A DNA stretch of 64,000 bases from assembly GCA_045537915.1 (NCBI GenBank), contig JAZSQK010000035.1, positions 1 through 64,000 of the forward strand. The letters run 5' to 3'. Source of the stretch: SFWF01 sp045537915. GTDB lineage: Bacteria > Bacillota > Clostridia > Oscillospirales > Acutalibacteraceae. The first letter of the stretch is position 1. Each line of letters begins with the position of its first letter. The translations under genes were made by a program, and so were the position numbers. The notes below the pieces were generated by a model. The model saw nothing but the letters and a program-made list of their open reading frames with translations, was not told the origin of the DNA and did not search any database. This document shows positions 26,198 to 34,392 of this stretch, in pieces.

Positions 26198-26222
26198 CTC
26201 CAACACCTCTGATTATTGTGTT

Positions 26223-26762
26223 TTATAACAACCGCTTTTTCTCTGCAATACTATAAAACAAATCCCTTGACATTGAGTAAATATACATATCGTAATATCT
26301 TCCGTTGTAATACTTATATTCCTTAAGGCAGGCCTCCTTACACAATCCTAAAGAATCGTGTATTTTAAGGCTAACATTGTTAAATTCATAAACCTCTGTG
26401 AAGATTTTATTGATGTTATAAAACTTAAACAGATAATCAATAAATTTAGCTGCCGCAAAAATTCCGTAAAAGCGTGATTGAAATTCAGGTTTTATATAAA
26501 CTGTAATTTTCATATGATTATCGTTTTTCATATAATCATAGGCTATTACAAATCCAATAAAATCACCTTTATCATTGCTTATAATCTTAAATTCCGTATA
26601 CTTGCTTTGGATATGACGCTTAAATGTAGATTCAAACTGTTCAAAGGTAATATATTGTCGTTTTGGTAAAATATTTAATCTTTGATCCTGGTCACTGTAT
26701 ATTTCATATATGTCAGGCAAATACTCGTCTTTAAAATTACTCAATTGAACACTATTTTTCAT
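26223..26762 (-). CDS. GNAT family N-acetyltransferase
   Basis: A 179-residue acyl-CoA-dependent transferase of the RimJ/RimL-like type. The central MKITVYIKPEFQSRFYGIFAA segment stands where the acetyl-CoA loop normally is, and the KIFTEVYEFNNVSLKIHDSLG segment (Asn-x-x-x-Leu-x-x-x) is characteristic. Its place between a TupA-like protein and a sugar dehydrogenase suggests acetylation of an amino sugar, by inference. The ATG at 26762 is preferred because GGTGAT lies upstream; an ATG at 26777 has no ribosome site. Confidence 0.75.
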   Translation of the reverse strand: MKNSVQLSNFKDEYLPDIYEIYSDQDQRLNILPKRQYITFEQFESTFKRHIQSKYTEFKIISNDKGDFIGFVIAYDYMKNDNHMKITVYIKPEFQSRFYGIFAAAKFIDYLFKFYNINKIFTEVYEFNNVSLKIHDSLGLCKEACLKEYKYYNGRYYDMYIYSMSRDLFYSIAEKKRLL

Positions 26763-26798
26763 ATCAATCACCAACATATGTTGTTAAAATATCATTTT

Positions 26799-27560
26799 TT
26801 AATCCTTGCTTTTTAATATCGTGTTTTTCAAATGAACTGCTTCCATTAAAGTACAGTCGGAACCTGTTTGATGCGCTTGGTCTATAACCGATAAAACATC
26901 CTTTGGCAAACAGGAACCACCATATCCTCTATTATCTTCATAAACAAATGTATGACTCCGACCTATGCGTGGATCTGCAAGCCAAATCTCTCTTGCTTTG
27001 TTATAGTCAACATTTAATTTTTTTGCCAAATCGTACATCTCGTTGCAAAAGATAACTTTTGTTGCCAAGAACGCATTCTCCATATATTTTGCAAATTCCG
27101 CCGAATCGGAATCGGTTATGTATATTTGGACATTTGAAGTATACACATGTTTATACGCACCGATTGCCCTGTCAACCGCCGCAGAGTCTCCTCCAAAAGA
27201 AAGCCATTGTCTGCCAGACAAATCTGAGAACGGATGCGCAACGGTTTCGCCGTAGTACTCAGGTTGAAAAACAATCTCTTTTCCATATTTTTTTGACATC
27301 TCTCGAGTAAACCCAACATAAACAGTTGAACGAATAACTATAGTTTTAACATCAAGCCAACCTATTACCTCTTCCACTATGGTAGTATCACAACTGCCAT
27401 CAGCATTTGAGGGCGTAGGAACACAAACAAATGCAACATCACATTGATTAACTTCATCTTTCGTTCCAATGTTAAGTGGTTTATCATAAATAACAGAATC
27501 TTTAAAAAGCTCAGCCATAGCTTTTCCAACGTGCCCATACCCAACAATTCCAATTTTCAT
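26799..27560 (-). CDS. Short UDP-glucose/GDP-mannose dehydrogenase family protein
   Basis: A 253-residue protein. The NAD motif IGIVGYGHVGKAMAELF opens it, and the central domain holds the catalytic cysteine in YGGSCLPKDV. The family is normally 390-450 residues and has a C-terminal UDP-binding domain, which is absent here: the protein stops about 30 residues after the catalytic cysteine. This may be a natural short form or a truncation; the frame is intact to the stop. The ATG at 27560 is chosen because GCGAGG lies 7 nt upstream; earlier starts overlap that site. Confidence 0.8.
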   Translation of the reverse strand: MKIGIVGYGHVGKAMAELFKDSVIYDKPLNIGTKDEVNQCDVAFVCVPTPSNADGSCDTTIVEEVIGWLDVKTIVIRSTVYVGFTREMSKKYGKEIVFQPEYYGETVAHPFSDLSGRQWLSFGGDSAAVDRAIGAYKHVYTSNVQIYITDSDSAEFAKYMENAFLATKVIFCNEMYDLAKKLNVDYNKAREIWLADPRIGRSHTFVYEDNRGYGGSCLPKDVLSVIDQAHQTGSDCTLMEAVHLKNTILKSKD

Positions 27561-27595
27561 ATTCATACCTCGCTTTTCCCTTTTCCGGTTTATAT

Positions 27596-28858
27596 CTAAT
27601 TCCAAGCTGCTTTAATTGCTGTTTCCCACATTTGACCGATATTAGAAACAGAAAGAGTTTTCTTGATTTGAGCGCCGTTTTTAGAAAGTTTATCAGACAA
27701 TTGCGAAGATTCAACAATTTTGACCATTGCATTAAGTAAGGCATTCTTATCTTCCATCGGTACCAACAAACCGTTTTCTCCGTCCTTTATCATAGCTCTT
27801 GCTCCACCGCCATAGCAGTCGGTACAAATTGTAGGGAGCCCTATTGCCATTGCCTCCAGCATAGAATTTGATATGCCCTCTCTATTAGATGTTGAAACAA
27901 ACATAGCGTCGTTGATTACTTTTTTATGAACATCAGTAGTAAAATCAAAGAAAACAATTGACTGTTCTAATTGCTTTTGTTTGACAATGGATTTCAAGTC
28001 TTCTTTTTTGCTTCCATCGCCATAAATATGCAATTGATAATCAGGATACTTTTCATGAAACAAGGAAAATGTTTCTATTAAAAGTTCTAAATTTTTAGGA
28101 TTTTCTACTCTACAGAAGCTTACAATATTTTTATTACGTTTATTAGTTTTAGCATCCGGAAGATTTTCCAAAATAGGATTTGGTATAACATAGGCTTTGA
28201 TATCAGGCAAATATGTATAATAATTTCTCATCTCTTCTGTTTGGAAAAATGCTGCGTTTGCACGACGATAAAATTTTTCTTTTAAATAGTTAAAACTACT
28301 GTCTCGTGGAAACTCTATATCAGGCGAGGTGCATTCGACAAAGGCAAAATCATTTGGTAAGTCATCAAGCGCAACAGCAGTAGCAAGATTACAAAAAGTC
28401 ATCCAAGAAACGATTTTATATTCAGGAAAGTGTCTTACATATTGATAAATTCGATTGATGTACAGTTCCTCTAATTGTTCCAGCTGCTTTTTTGCTTTTT
28501 CACTTTTTTCGTTATTGGGATTTTCGATATAGTAATCAGCCTGTTTGGGCAAAGGATGGTTTTCATTGTACGGTATACATGTAACATTATCTTCTGTTAA
28601 CGGTTCTTCATTTTTGTGAAGCAAATAGACCAATTCAACCTGTTGGTTAACAGGTATTTCTACAGCCGGAGAGTCTGCAAACCCAATATCAACCTCTAAT
28701 CCGTTATTATCTTTTTTGCAGTTATACATCTTGTTTATATCAAGCAATACAATTTTGACCTCGACACCATGTAAAGCCAGATAGTTTGCTACCGAAACAC
28801 ATCTACGCTCTGCGCCACCGACACTATATGTATGAAGTATAAAGATAACCTTTTCCAT
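27596..28858 (-). CDS. GT4-family glycosyltransferase
   Basis: A 420-residue GT-B enzyme beginning VIFILHTYSVGGAERRCVSV. The C-terminal half has SFCRVENPKNLELLIETF, LHIYGDGSKKEDL and the EGISNSMLEA motif of GT4. A lysine/glutamate-rich insertion (about 80-125) separates the two N-terminal strands. It is clearly paralogous to the next gene, with matching blocks such as GGAERRC, FAFVECTSPDIEFP / FAFVECNSPQAEFP and DKNALLNAM / DSNSLSQAM. It has a good AGAGGGG ribosome site. It probably adds one sugar of a surface glycan. Confidence 0.9.
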   Translation of the reverse strand: MEKVIFILHTYSVGGAERRCVSVANYLALHGVEVKIVLLDINKMYNCKKDNNGLEVDIGFADSPAVEIPVNQQVELVYLLHKNEEPLTEDNVTCIPYNENHPLPKQADYYIENPNNEKSEKAKKQLEQLEELYINRIYQYVRHFPEYKIVSWMTFCNLATAVALDDLPNDFAFVECTSPDIEFPRDSSFNYLKEKFYRRANAAFFQTEEMRNYYTYLPDIKAYVIPNPILENLPDAKTNKRNKNIVSFCRVENPKNLELLIETFSLFHEKYPDYQLHIYGDGSKKEDLKSIVKQKQLEQSIVFFDFTTDVHKKVINDAMFVSTSNREGISNSMLEAMAIGLPTICTDCYGGGARAMIKDGENGLLVPMEDKNALLNAMVKIVESSQLSDKLSKNGAQIKKTLSVSNIGQMWETAIKAAWN

Positions 28859-28880
28859 AGAAAACCCCTCTTTTTTTCAT

Positions 28881-30065
28881 TTACAGGTCACATATTTCTT
28901 CTAACGCCTCATGCCATAAAGTACAAATTCTATCCTTAGACAATTTGTTTTTTATCAACACAGCATTTTTAGATATTTTTTTTGCAAACTCATTATCCTC
29001 AGCTATGCGCCGCATTGCTTGTGATAAAGAATTAGAATCCTCAACAGGCACCAACAAGCCATTTTCACCGTTTTTGATAACCGCTTTTGCACCGCCGCCA
29101 TGACAGTCGGTGCATATAACAGGCAGTCCTATCGACATAGCTTCTAACATAGAATTCGACATTCCTTCAAATAATGAAGATGAAACATACATGGCGCAAT
29201 CATAAATTTTCCGATGCACATTAATATCAAAATCAAATATTTTAACAGAATTGTTCAATCCAAAATCATTAATAATGTTTATAATGTTTTCTTTTTCGGG
29301 ACCATCACCGTATATGTGAAGTTGATAATCCGGAAAATCTTTTAAAAAAATTGAAAACGCTTCAATCAAAAGAGGTAGCCTTTTTTGCTTTTTTAGCCTA
29401 CCGAAAGTAACAACGACCTTTCTTTGAACCCCGTTGTAATATGGTAAATCAATATTATTAACCGGATTTGGAATAATATATTTTTTCGTATCGGGCAGAA
29501 AAGAATAATAATCCTTTTCTTCCTCAGTTTGAAAAAAAGCGGCTTGTGCCCTTGGATAATATTTCTTTTTCAAGGCATTAAAATAGTGCTCTTTTGGAAA
29601 TTCCGCCTGGGGAGAATTGCACTCAACAAAAGCAAATTTATTAGGCAATTGTTTGAGTGCCCGTGCACATGCTATCGAATACAAAGAGACCCAAGACACT
29701 ATTAAATAGTCGGGACAATCTTCACAAAATTTTTTAATTCTGGCACTATAGGAATCAATTATTTCATCAAATTTTTGATTTGTGATGTTATTTTTTCCAA
29801 GTCGCAAAAACTCCTTGTTATTAGAAGATTTTGAACATTCAAAATTACAGTTTGATTTTTGATTAGGCTCAAGCTTTTTTGCAATTCCCGATGGGGACAA
29901 ATAAAGGACCTCAATATTCTTATCGAGTTCAAATAATACATTTGCAGAATCCAATAATACAGCAATAATTTTATGTCCATGTTGAACCAAATAATTTGCG
30001 ATTGTTGCGCATCGCCTCTCGGCGCCGCCAATACTAAAACTATGTAAGAAAAAAATTATTTTCAA
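28881..30065 (-). CDS. GT4-family glycosyltransferase (paralogue of the downstream one)
   Basis: A 394-residue GT4 enzyme, MKIIFFLHSFSIGGAERRC at the start and EGMSNSMLEAMSIGLPVICT in the C-terminal donor-binding half. The likely start is TTG at 30065, placed 5 nt after GGAGGG; the longer reading begins at another TTG that lies before this site. It forms a tandem pair with the 27596-28858 gene, which suggests local duplication followed by divergence, probably giving two successive linkages in one glycan. Confidence 0.88.
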   Translation of the reverse strand: MKIIFFLHSFSIGGAERRCATIANYLVQHGHKIIAVLLDSANVLFELDKNIEVLYLSPSGIAKKLEPNQKSNCNFECSKSSNNKEFLRLGKNNITNQKFDEIIDSYSARIKKFCEDCPDYLIVSWVSLYSIACARALKQLPNKFAFVECNSPQAEFPKEHYFNALKKKYYPRAQAAFFQTEEEKDYYSFLPDTKKYIIPNPVNNIDLPYYNGVQRKVVVTFGRLKKQKRLPLLIEAFSIFLKDFPDYQLHIYGDGPEKENIINIINDFGLNNSVKIFDFDINVHRKIYDCAMYVSSSLFEGMSNSMLEAMSIGLPVICTDCHGGGAKAVIKNGENGLLVPVEDSNSLSQAMRRIAEDNEFAKKISKNAVLIKNKLSKDRICTLWHEALEEICDL

Positions 30066-30118
30066 TTTTACCCTCCACAATGCAATCTGAAAAAAATAAT
30101 TTTCACATTGTTTGATAA

Positions 30119-30415
30119 TCAGTGTTTTTTTATCTGTATGTGCGCTTCATTATTTTCAGTGCATATTTCTACCGTTCCGCCTATTGGAAAGGTTGTAAAG
30201 GAAGAAAGATGACCGATATCAACATTGGATACCCAGGATTTAAAATCCTCTTCATCACTTAAAACCGCTTTTGCACAAGTACAACCTACAGCAATCGTCA
30301 TCATGCTGTCATCTGTAAGTCTGCTTTCTTCGGTAAAAAATTCAAAATCCTTTGTCTTGTCCGATTCAAACTCATATACCGAACCTACAATATCTCCAAT
30401 AATAGCACCAAGCAT
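30119..30415 (-). pseudogene. Truncated ADP-ribosylglycohydrolase (N-terminal fragment)
   Basis: The first 55 residues match the start of ADP-ribosylglycohydrolases (DraG/ARH3-like): MLGAIIGDIVGSVYEF and SRLTDDSMMTIAVG, the latter with the metal-binding Thr-Asp-Asp. The protein then stops at 98 residues, when the family is about 250-350, and the last 35 residues do not resemble the family. The second metal-binding half is missing, so hydrolase activity is not expected. The ATG at 30415 has GGAGG upstream, so it may still be translated. It could be a remnant or a fused fragment. Confidence 0.7.
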
Positions 30416-30435
30416 ATATAGTCCTCCGCAAAAAA

Positions 30436-31626
30436 TCATCCACCGTATTTATGATCGTAATCATCCTTTTCTGCCTGTGTCAGCGTTCCATTATGTATTT
30501 TTTCAAGAAATTCTTTATGCGCCGAAACCTGATCGTGACTACTATCATTACCATAAACTATGTCAGGCTCGGTTGCATAGGTTTGATGTACGTTTGATAT
30601 GCAGCAAGAATGAGAAAGTGCGGCAATTTGTTTTTCACACAATTTAAGTAATTCTTTTGCCTCTTTATGATCTTTTTCAGCAGCGCGTTTTAAATAATGT
30701 TCCGCCATACCATAATCCTTAACAACTCCAATTCCCGAATAGTAAAAATATCCTAATCTATATGAAGCTTCGATATGACCTTTAAGTGCTGCTGCCATGA
30801 TATGTTCAACGGCTTTTGGTATATTAACCTCAACACCTTTACCAGCGTAATAAATTTCTCCTAGTGCACAATTAGAATCGGGCCTTGTGAAATCACGAGA
30901 ATAAAGATTAATAGCCATAGAAATATTTTGTTCAACACCAAAACCGCGCTCATAACATTTTGCAAGTTCAAAGTAGGCATACACATTACCATGCTTAAAT
31001 ACCGCATCGTAATAATACGAAAAGGCTTTCTCTGGATTCATTTCTACTCCATATCCGTATTCATAGCAAATTCCCAAATATAGATTTGCGCTAGCTAGTT
31101 CTTTTCCTAGTTCAAAAAGTTTTTGGAAACATTTTACTGCTTCATTATAATTCTTTTGTATACCGCCTTTTCCAAACAGATAGTAATATCCTACCATATT
31201 AATAGAATGTGTATCACCCTGTTCTGCTGCTGCACAATACCAACGAAAAGCTTCCACATAATTACGTTTCATCGAATACATATAGGTAAGATGCTTTTGC
31301 GCATCTAAAAAACCCTGTTTTGCAGAAAGTGTATACCAATTTATAGCAGTATTATCATTACGCGGTGCCTGTATACCTCGACCTTTTTCCCAACATTCTC
31401 CAAGCATATATTGTGCATTAGGATTGCCAGAATTTGCAGCTTTTAAATACCATTCAACAGCTTTTTTATAGTCGGTTTCCACACCGTTACCATTATAATA
31501 ACATTCGCCCAACTGAAACTGTGCAGAAACATCCCCCTTTTTTGCTAGCTTTTTATATGAAATATATGCTTCTTTCTCCGCAGTTTCCTCTGCTGACAAT
31601 TTGGAATTCTTAGTGAAATTAAACAT
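30436..31626 (-). CDS. Sel1-repeat protein
   Basis: A 396-residue soluble protein. Most of it (about 25-335) is a run of Sel1-like repeats of about 36 residues with the pattern A-x-x-x-L-G-x-x-Y-x-x-G-x-G-V-x-x-D-x-x-K-A; QFQLGECYYNGNGVETDYKK is a clear example. Such solenoids act as protein-binding scaffolds. The last 60 residues are unrelated and charged. No signal peptide is present, so it is cytoplasmic. It lies 20 nt behind the phosphoesterase gene and is probably in the same transcript. Confidence 0.88.
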   Translation of the reverse strand: MFNFTKNSKLSAEETAEKEAYISYKKLAKKGDVSAQFQLGECYYNGNGVETDYKKAVEWYLKAANSGNPNAQYMLGECWEKGRGIQAPRNDNTAINWYTLSAKQGFLDAQKHLTYMYSMKRNYVEAFRWYCAAAEQGDTHSINMVGYYYLFGKGGIQKNYNEAVKCFQKLFELGKELASANLYLGICYEYGYGVEMNPEKAFSYYYDAVFKHGNVYAYFELAKCYERGFGVEQNISMAINLYSRDFTRPDSNCALGEIYYAGKGVEVNIPKAVEHIMAAALKGHIEASYRLGYFYYSGIGVVKDYGMAEHYLKRAAEKDHKEAKELLKLCEKQIAALSHSCCISNVHQTYATEPDIVYGNDSSHDQVSAHKEFLEKIHNGTLTQAEKDDYDHKYGG

Positions 31627-31646
31627 TCAACTTGCACCGCCTTGTT

Positions 31647-32396
31647 TTAAAATAAAACTTCTGTGTCAGGTAACAAACAATCCTCCAATACAAGAACATT
31701 TACATGTTTTGTGTCGAAGGTTCCTGCATCTACAGCAATTATACCATTTCCGTGAAAAATTTGAAAGTTGTTTTCATCACGGTCGGTGTCAAACTTAACA
31801 GCATAAAAGGTTGGTACATGGCCGCAAACAAGAATCTTGTCTGCAAGAGGTCTTTTTCCGTTATACTTGTCGGTCCATTTTGTCCATCTTGCCTGTTCCC
31901 AGGCATTTTCAGTTGTCCTTTTCCTGTTATCAAGCGTATCTGCATTTGGGGGCAACCAACCGTGAACAAAAACATAATTCTCTGTTTCAAAATAATTTAT
32001 TGTTTCATCAATAAACTCACAAATGCGGTCAACCGTTCGGGTTTTGCCCGAAAAATCAATAGTATCATCAACAGGATTAATAGAATATTTACCAAAAAAG
32101 TCCTCAAGTGTTGTCATGGTTCCGTTTATGTAGTTATGCGGAAGGACCTTACCCGTTTGCAGAAGCTTAAGTAAAAGGTCCTCATGGTTACCTCGCAATA
32201 AAACCTTGCGCTCTAATCTTTCGAAAAATTTCAATGCTTCAAGATTTTCTCTTCCTCTGTCAAAATAGTCTCCGCAGCAAATCAGTAAATGTTCAGGGTT
32301 ATCATTATCGAATCCTGCCTTGCTAAGCGCATCTTTAAGCAGTGTATAATGTCCGTGAATATCCGAAACGACAAATAATTTCTTTTTGTTATTCAT
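31647..32396 (-). CDS. Calcineurin-like metallophosphoesterase (Ser/Thr phosphatase type)
   Basis: A 249-residue protein with the complete metal-binding set: VSDIHGHY near the start, CGDYFDRGREN, LLRGNHEDLL and the late CGHVP histidine. It resembles bacterial PPP-type phosphatases (PrpA/ApaH-like). Whether it removes phosphate from proteins or cleaves a dinucleotide cannot be told. The ATG is 1 nt from the TAA of the upstream ClpN-like gene, so the two are translationally coupled. Confidence 0.9.
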   Translation of the reverse strand: MNNKKKLFVVSDIHGHYTLLKDALSKAGFDNDNPEHLLICCGDYFDRGRENLEALKFFERLERKVLLRGNHEDLLLKLLQTGKVLPHNYINGTMTTLEDFFGKYSINPVDDTIDFSGKTRTVDRICEFIDETINYFETENYVFVHGWLPPNADTLDNRKRTTENAWEQARWTKWTDKYNGKRPLADKILVCGHVPTFYAVKFDTDRDENNFQIFHGNGIIAVDAGTFDTKHVNVLVLEDCLLPDTEVLF

Positions 32397-32397
32397 C

Positions 32398-33849
32398 TTA
32401 CCATTCCCTTAATTTTTCATAATTTATACGATCTGCAACAACCGAGATTAAGACCGCACTGTTCATAAACTTATAGAAGTCAGATAACCAATTTGGGACG
32501 GTTGAAAGCACATAGGGGTTTTTATGATTATGCTGATTTCCGCAGTATTCCGGAAAAATAATGCTTGAAGTCATATCAAACGTCATTCCGAAGGGTTTTG
32601 CCAATTTATGCATAACCTCATAATACATATCGTCATATTCTTTTCTGCTGCCAAAATAAAATGCTTCTAGCATTTCACCTGTCTCATATTTTTTGTTTTT
32701 ATAGGCATCGCTAAATCGAACGGTTGTGTCATCTAGAGTTTCAATTAACACCTTGATGGCATAACTGCAATTACAGTATTTTGTATCAAGCCGAAGCTGA
32801 AGCCCTTTGTTCTCATCATAAAAAGCCGTTACCGTTTCTTTTAAAGCATCAACAAATGTATTGTGGTCGAATTCTTTTGCATGTTGCTCGTTTTCAAGCA
32901 CATCGCAAGGCTCAACATAACGTCGACGACCAAACGGTTCTTCTATAAAATATTCATAATACAAATCAGCGTTAGCGGTTAAAATCACTTCTTGAATAAA
33001 ATATAAAACGGACTTGACATCGGTAAACTCAGCAAAAAGCTTATTATTCTGCAAATTGGATTCGCCCCATATTAAATCTAAAACCCTTTTAACGCAATTG
33101 TTGTCAATCCGTTTTGAAAGACTTTCTACTGCGCATCCGTTATCATGTATAATATAGGAATCTCTAACTTTGTAAATACTCAATTTTAAATCTGTTCCCA
33201 ATAAAAACTTGGGAACTGTAATGCATAAAACATTCTTTTCATAACTTGTGCTGATATTGTCAAATAACTGTTTAATCAGTTCTTCAGGCTCAGAAAATTT
33301 AGATGCCGGTTTCCAATCCCGTATTGCCCTGGCTTCATCTGTTTTTTTCTTCAGTTTGCAACAAATATCGTCTATTCTATCGATAACGTAATCATATACG
33401 TTTTTGTCGGCATCCTGTAAGGATACAAGAATACTATCGTCTGATACAATATTTTTAACCGCCACTCTATATGGCTTTTTGAGTTCCTTTAATGCGCACA
33501 AAAACAGAACATCTGCGGTTAGCAAATCGGTTTCTCGTAAAATTGCAATTTGCTCACAACACTCAACATCAAATGCTTCCTCTTTGACACCGTCTTTTGT
33601 ATTATGAGATAGACTTAATCTTAAATACGACGACGGTTTTACCTCTCTAGAGAAGATATATCGCAAACGTTCTTCTTCAAATTGGACGGAGCTCTGCAGC
33701 TCTAAAGGAGTAAGACCGGTATACCCTATTGCGCAAAAATCTGCAACCGCTACGGCAATGTGAGCAGCCGTAAGATACTCTCCATTAAATTCCTCTTTCA
33801 CTTCATCGGCTCTTTTAAGAATAGCCTTGAACAATGCTGTTTGTACCAT
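32398..33849 (-). CDS. Unknown protein with ClpN-like N-terminus and DUF1828-like segment
   Basis: A 483-residue cytoplasmic protein not assigned to a family. The first 125 residues recall the double repeat of the Clp ATPase N-domain: a first unit with GEYLTAAHIAVAVADF and a second with DLLTADVLFLCALKEL. In Clp proteins this domain binds substrates or adaptors. Residues about 190-250 (LKLSIYKVRDSYIIHDNGCA) resemble DUF1828, a segment found in phage and mobile-element proteins. There is no AAA+ module, so it is not itself an unfoldase. It lies in the same gene run as a ClpP protease. All domain calls are by eye. Confidence 0.6.
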   Translation of the reverse strand: MVQTALFKAILKRADEVKEEFNGEYLTAAHIAVAVADFCAIGYTGLTPLELQSSVQFEEERLRYIFSREVKPSSYLRLSLSHNTKDGVKEEAFDVECCEQIAILRETDLLTADVLFLCALKELKKPYRVAVKNIVSDDSILVSLQDADKNVYDYVIDRIDDICCKLKKKTDEARAIRDWKPASKFSEPEELIKQLFDNISTSYEKNVLCITVPKFLLGTDLKLSIYKVRDSYIIHDNGCAVESLSKRIDNNCVKRVLDLIWGESNLQNNKLFAEFTDVKSVLYFIQEVILTANADLYYEYFIEEPFGRRRYVEPCDVLENEQHAKEFDHNTFVDALKETVTAFYDENKGLQLRLDTKYCNCSYAIKVLIETLDDTTVRFSDAYKNKKYETGEMLEAFYFGSRKEYDDMYYEVMHKLAKPFGMTFDMTSSIIFPEYCGNQHNHKNPYVLSTVPNWLSDFYKFMNSAVLISVVADRINYEKLREW

Positions 33850-33860
33850 AAAACCACCTT

Positions 33861-34316
33861 TTAACTATTTAATATTTCAATTGCTTTTTCTGCAGATAGT
33901 TCATCTAAACCCTTTGCATAACCTGATGTCTTTACAAAATGTCCTCTTATTAGTTCAGAGTCTAAAAACCTATCATCAAGCACAACAAAGTTAGTAACCT
34001 GCGTATTTATTTCAAGCCAGTCGGCAATTTCGTCCTCACGACAGGAATTTAAAATTGGTGTTTTACCGAAAATATGTAAACCGTACTGCTCAAAAATATT
34101 GTTGATTTCTATTCCTATATTATCACAATTTTTAGGTTCCTCATCCCAATGTTCACGCCACGAGGTTGACAAGACAATCTTAGCATCGGTTGCGGCTGTT
34201 ATTTGTCTTAACAAGGCCATTTTAGACCGGTCAATTATTAAGCCATACTCCGCACAACTGCGAACATATTTCTCGGTATTTAGTACGCCGTCAAAATCAA
34301 TAAATATCACTTTCAT
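33861..34316 (-). CDS. HAD-superfamily hydrolase, small
   Basis: A 151-residue protein with HAD motif I as IFIDFDGVLNT, motif II as IVLSTSWREHW and the acidic motif IV as FVVLDDRFLD. There is no large cap domain. This matches the small HAD domain family often found next to toxin, tRNA-repair or mobile genes; the substrate is unknown. It lies between the VirD4-like gene and the ClpN-like gene, 11 nt ahead of the latter. Confidence 0.85.
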   Translation of the reverse strand: MKVIFIDFDGVLNTEKYVRSCAEYGLIIDRSKMALLRQITAATDAKIVLSTSWREHWDEEPKNCDNIGIEINNIFEQYGLHIFGKTPILNSCREDEIADWLEINTQVTNFVVLDDRFLDSELIRGHFVKTSGYAKGLDELSAEKAIEILNS

Positions 34317-34392
34317 AAAATACCTGCTTTAAATTAATGTTTAATATATTCCACGTATTTGATTATATATTATTTTTTACTCCAGTGCAATC

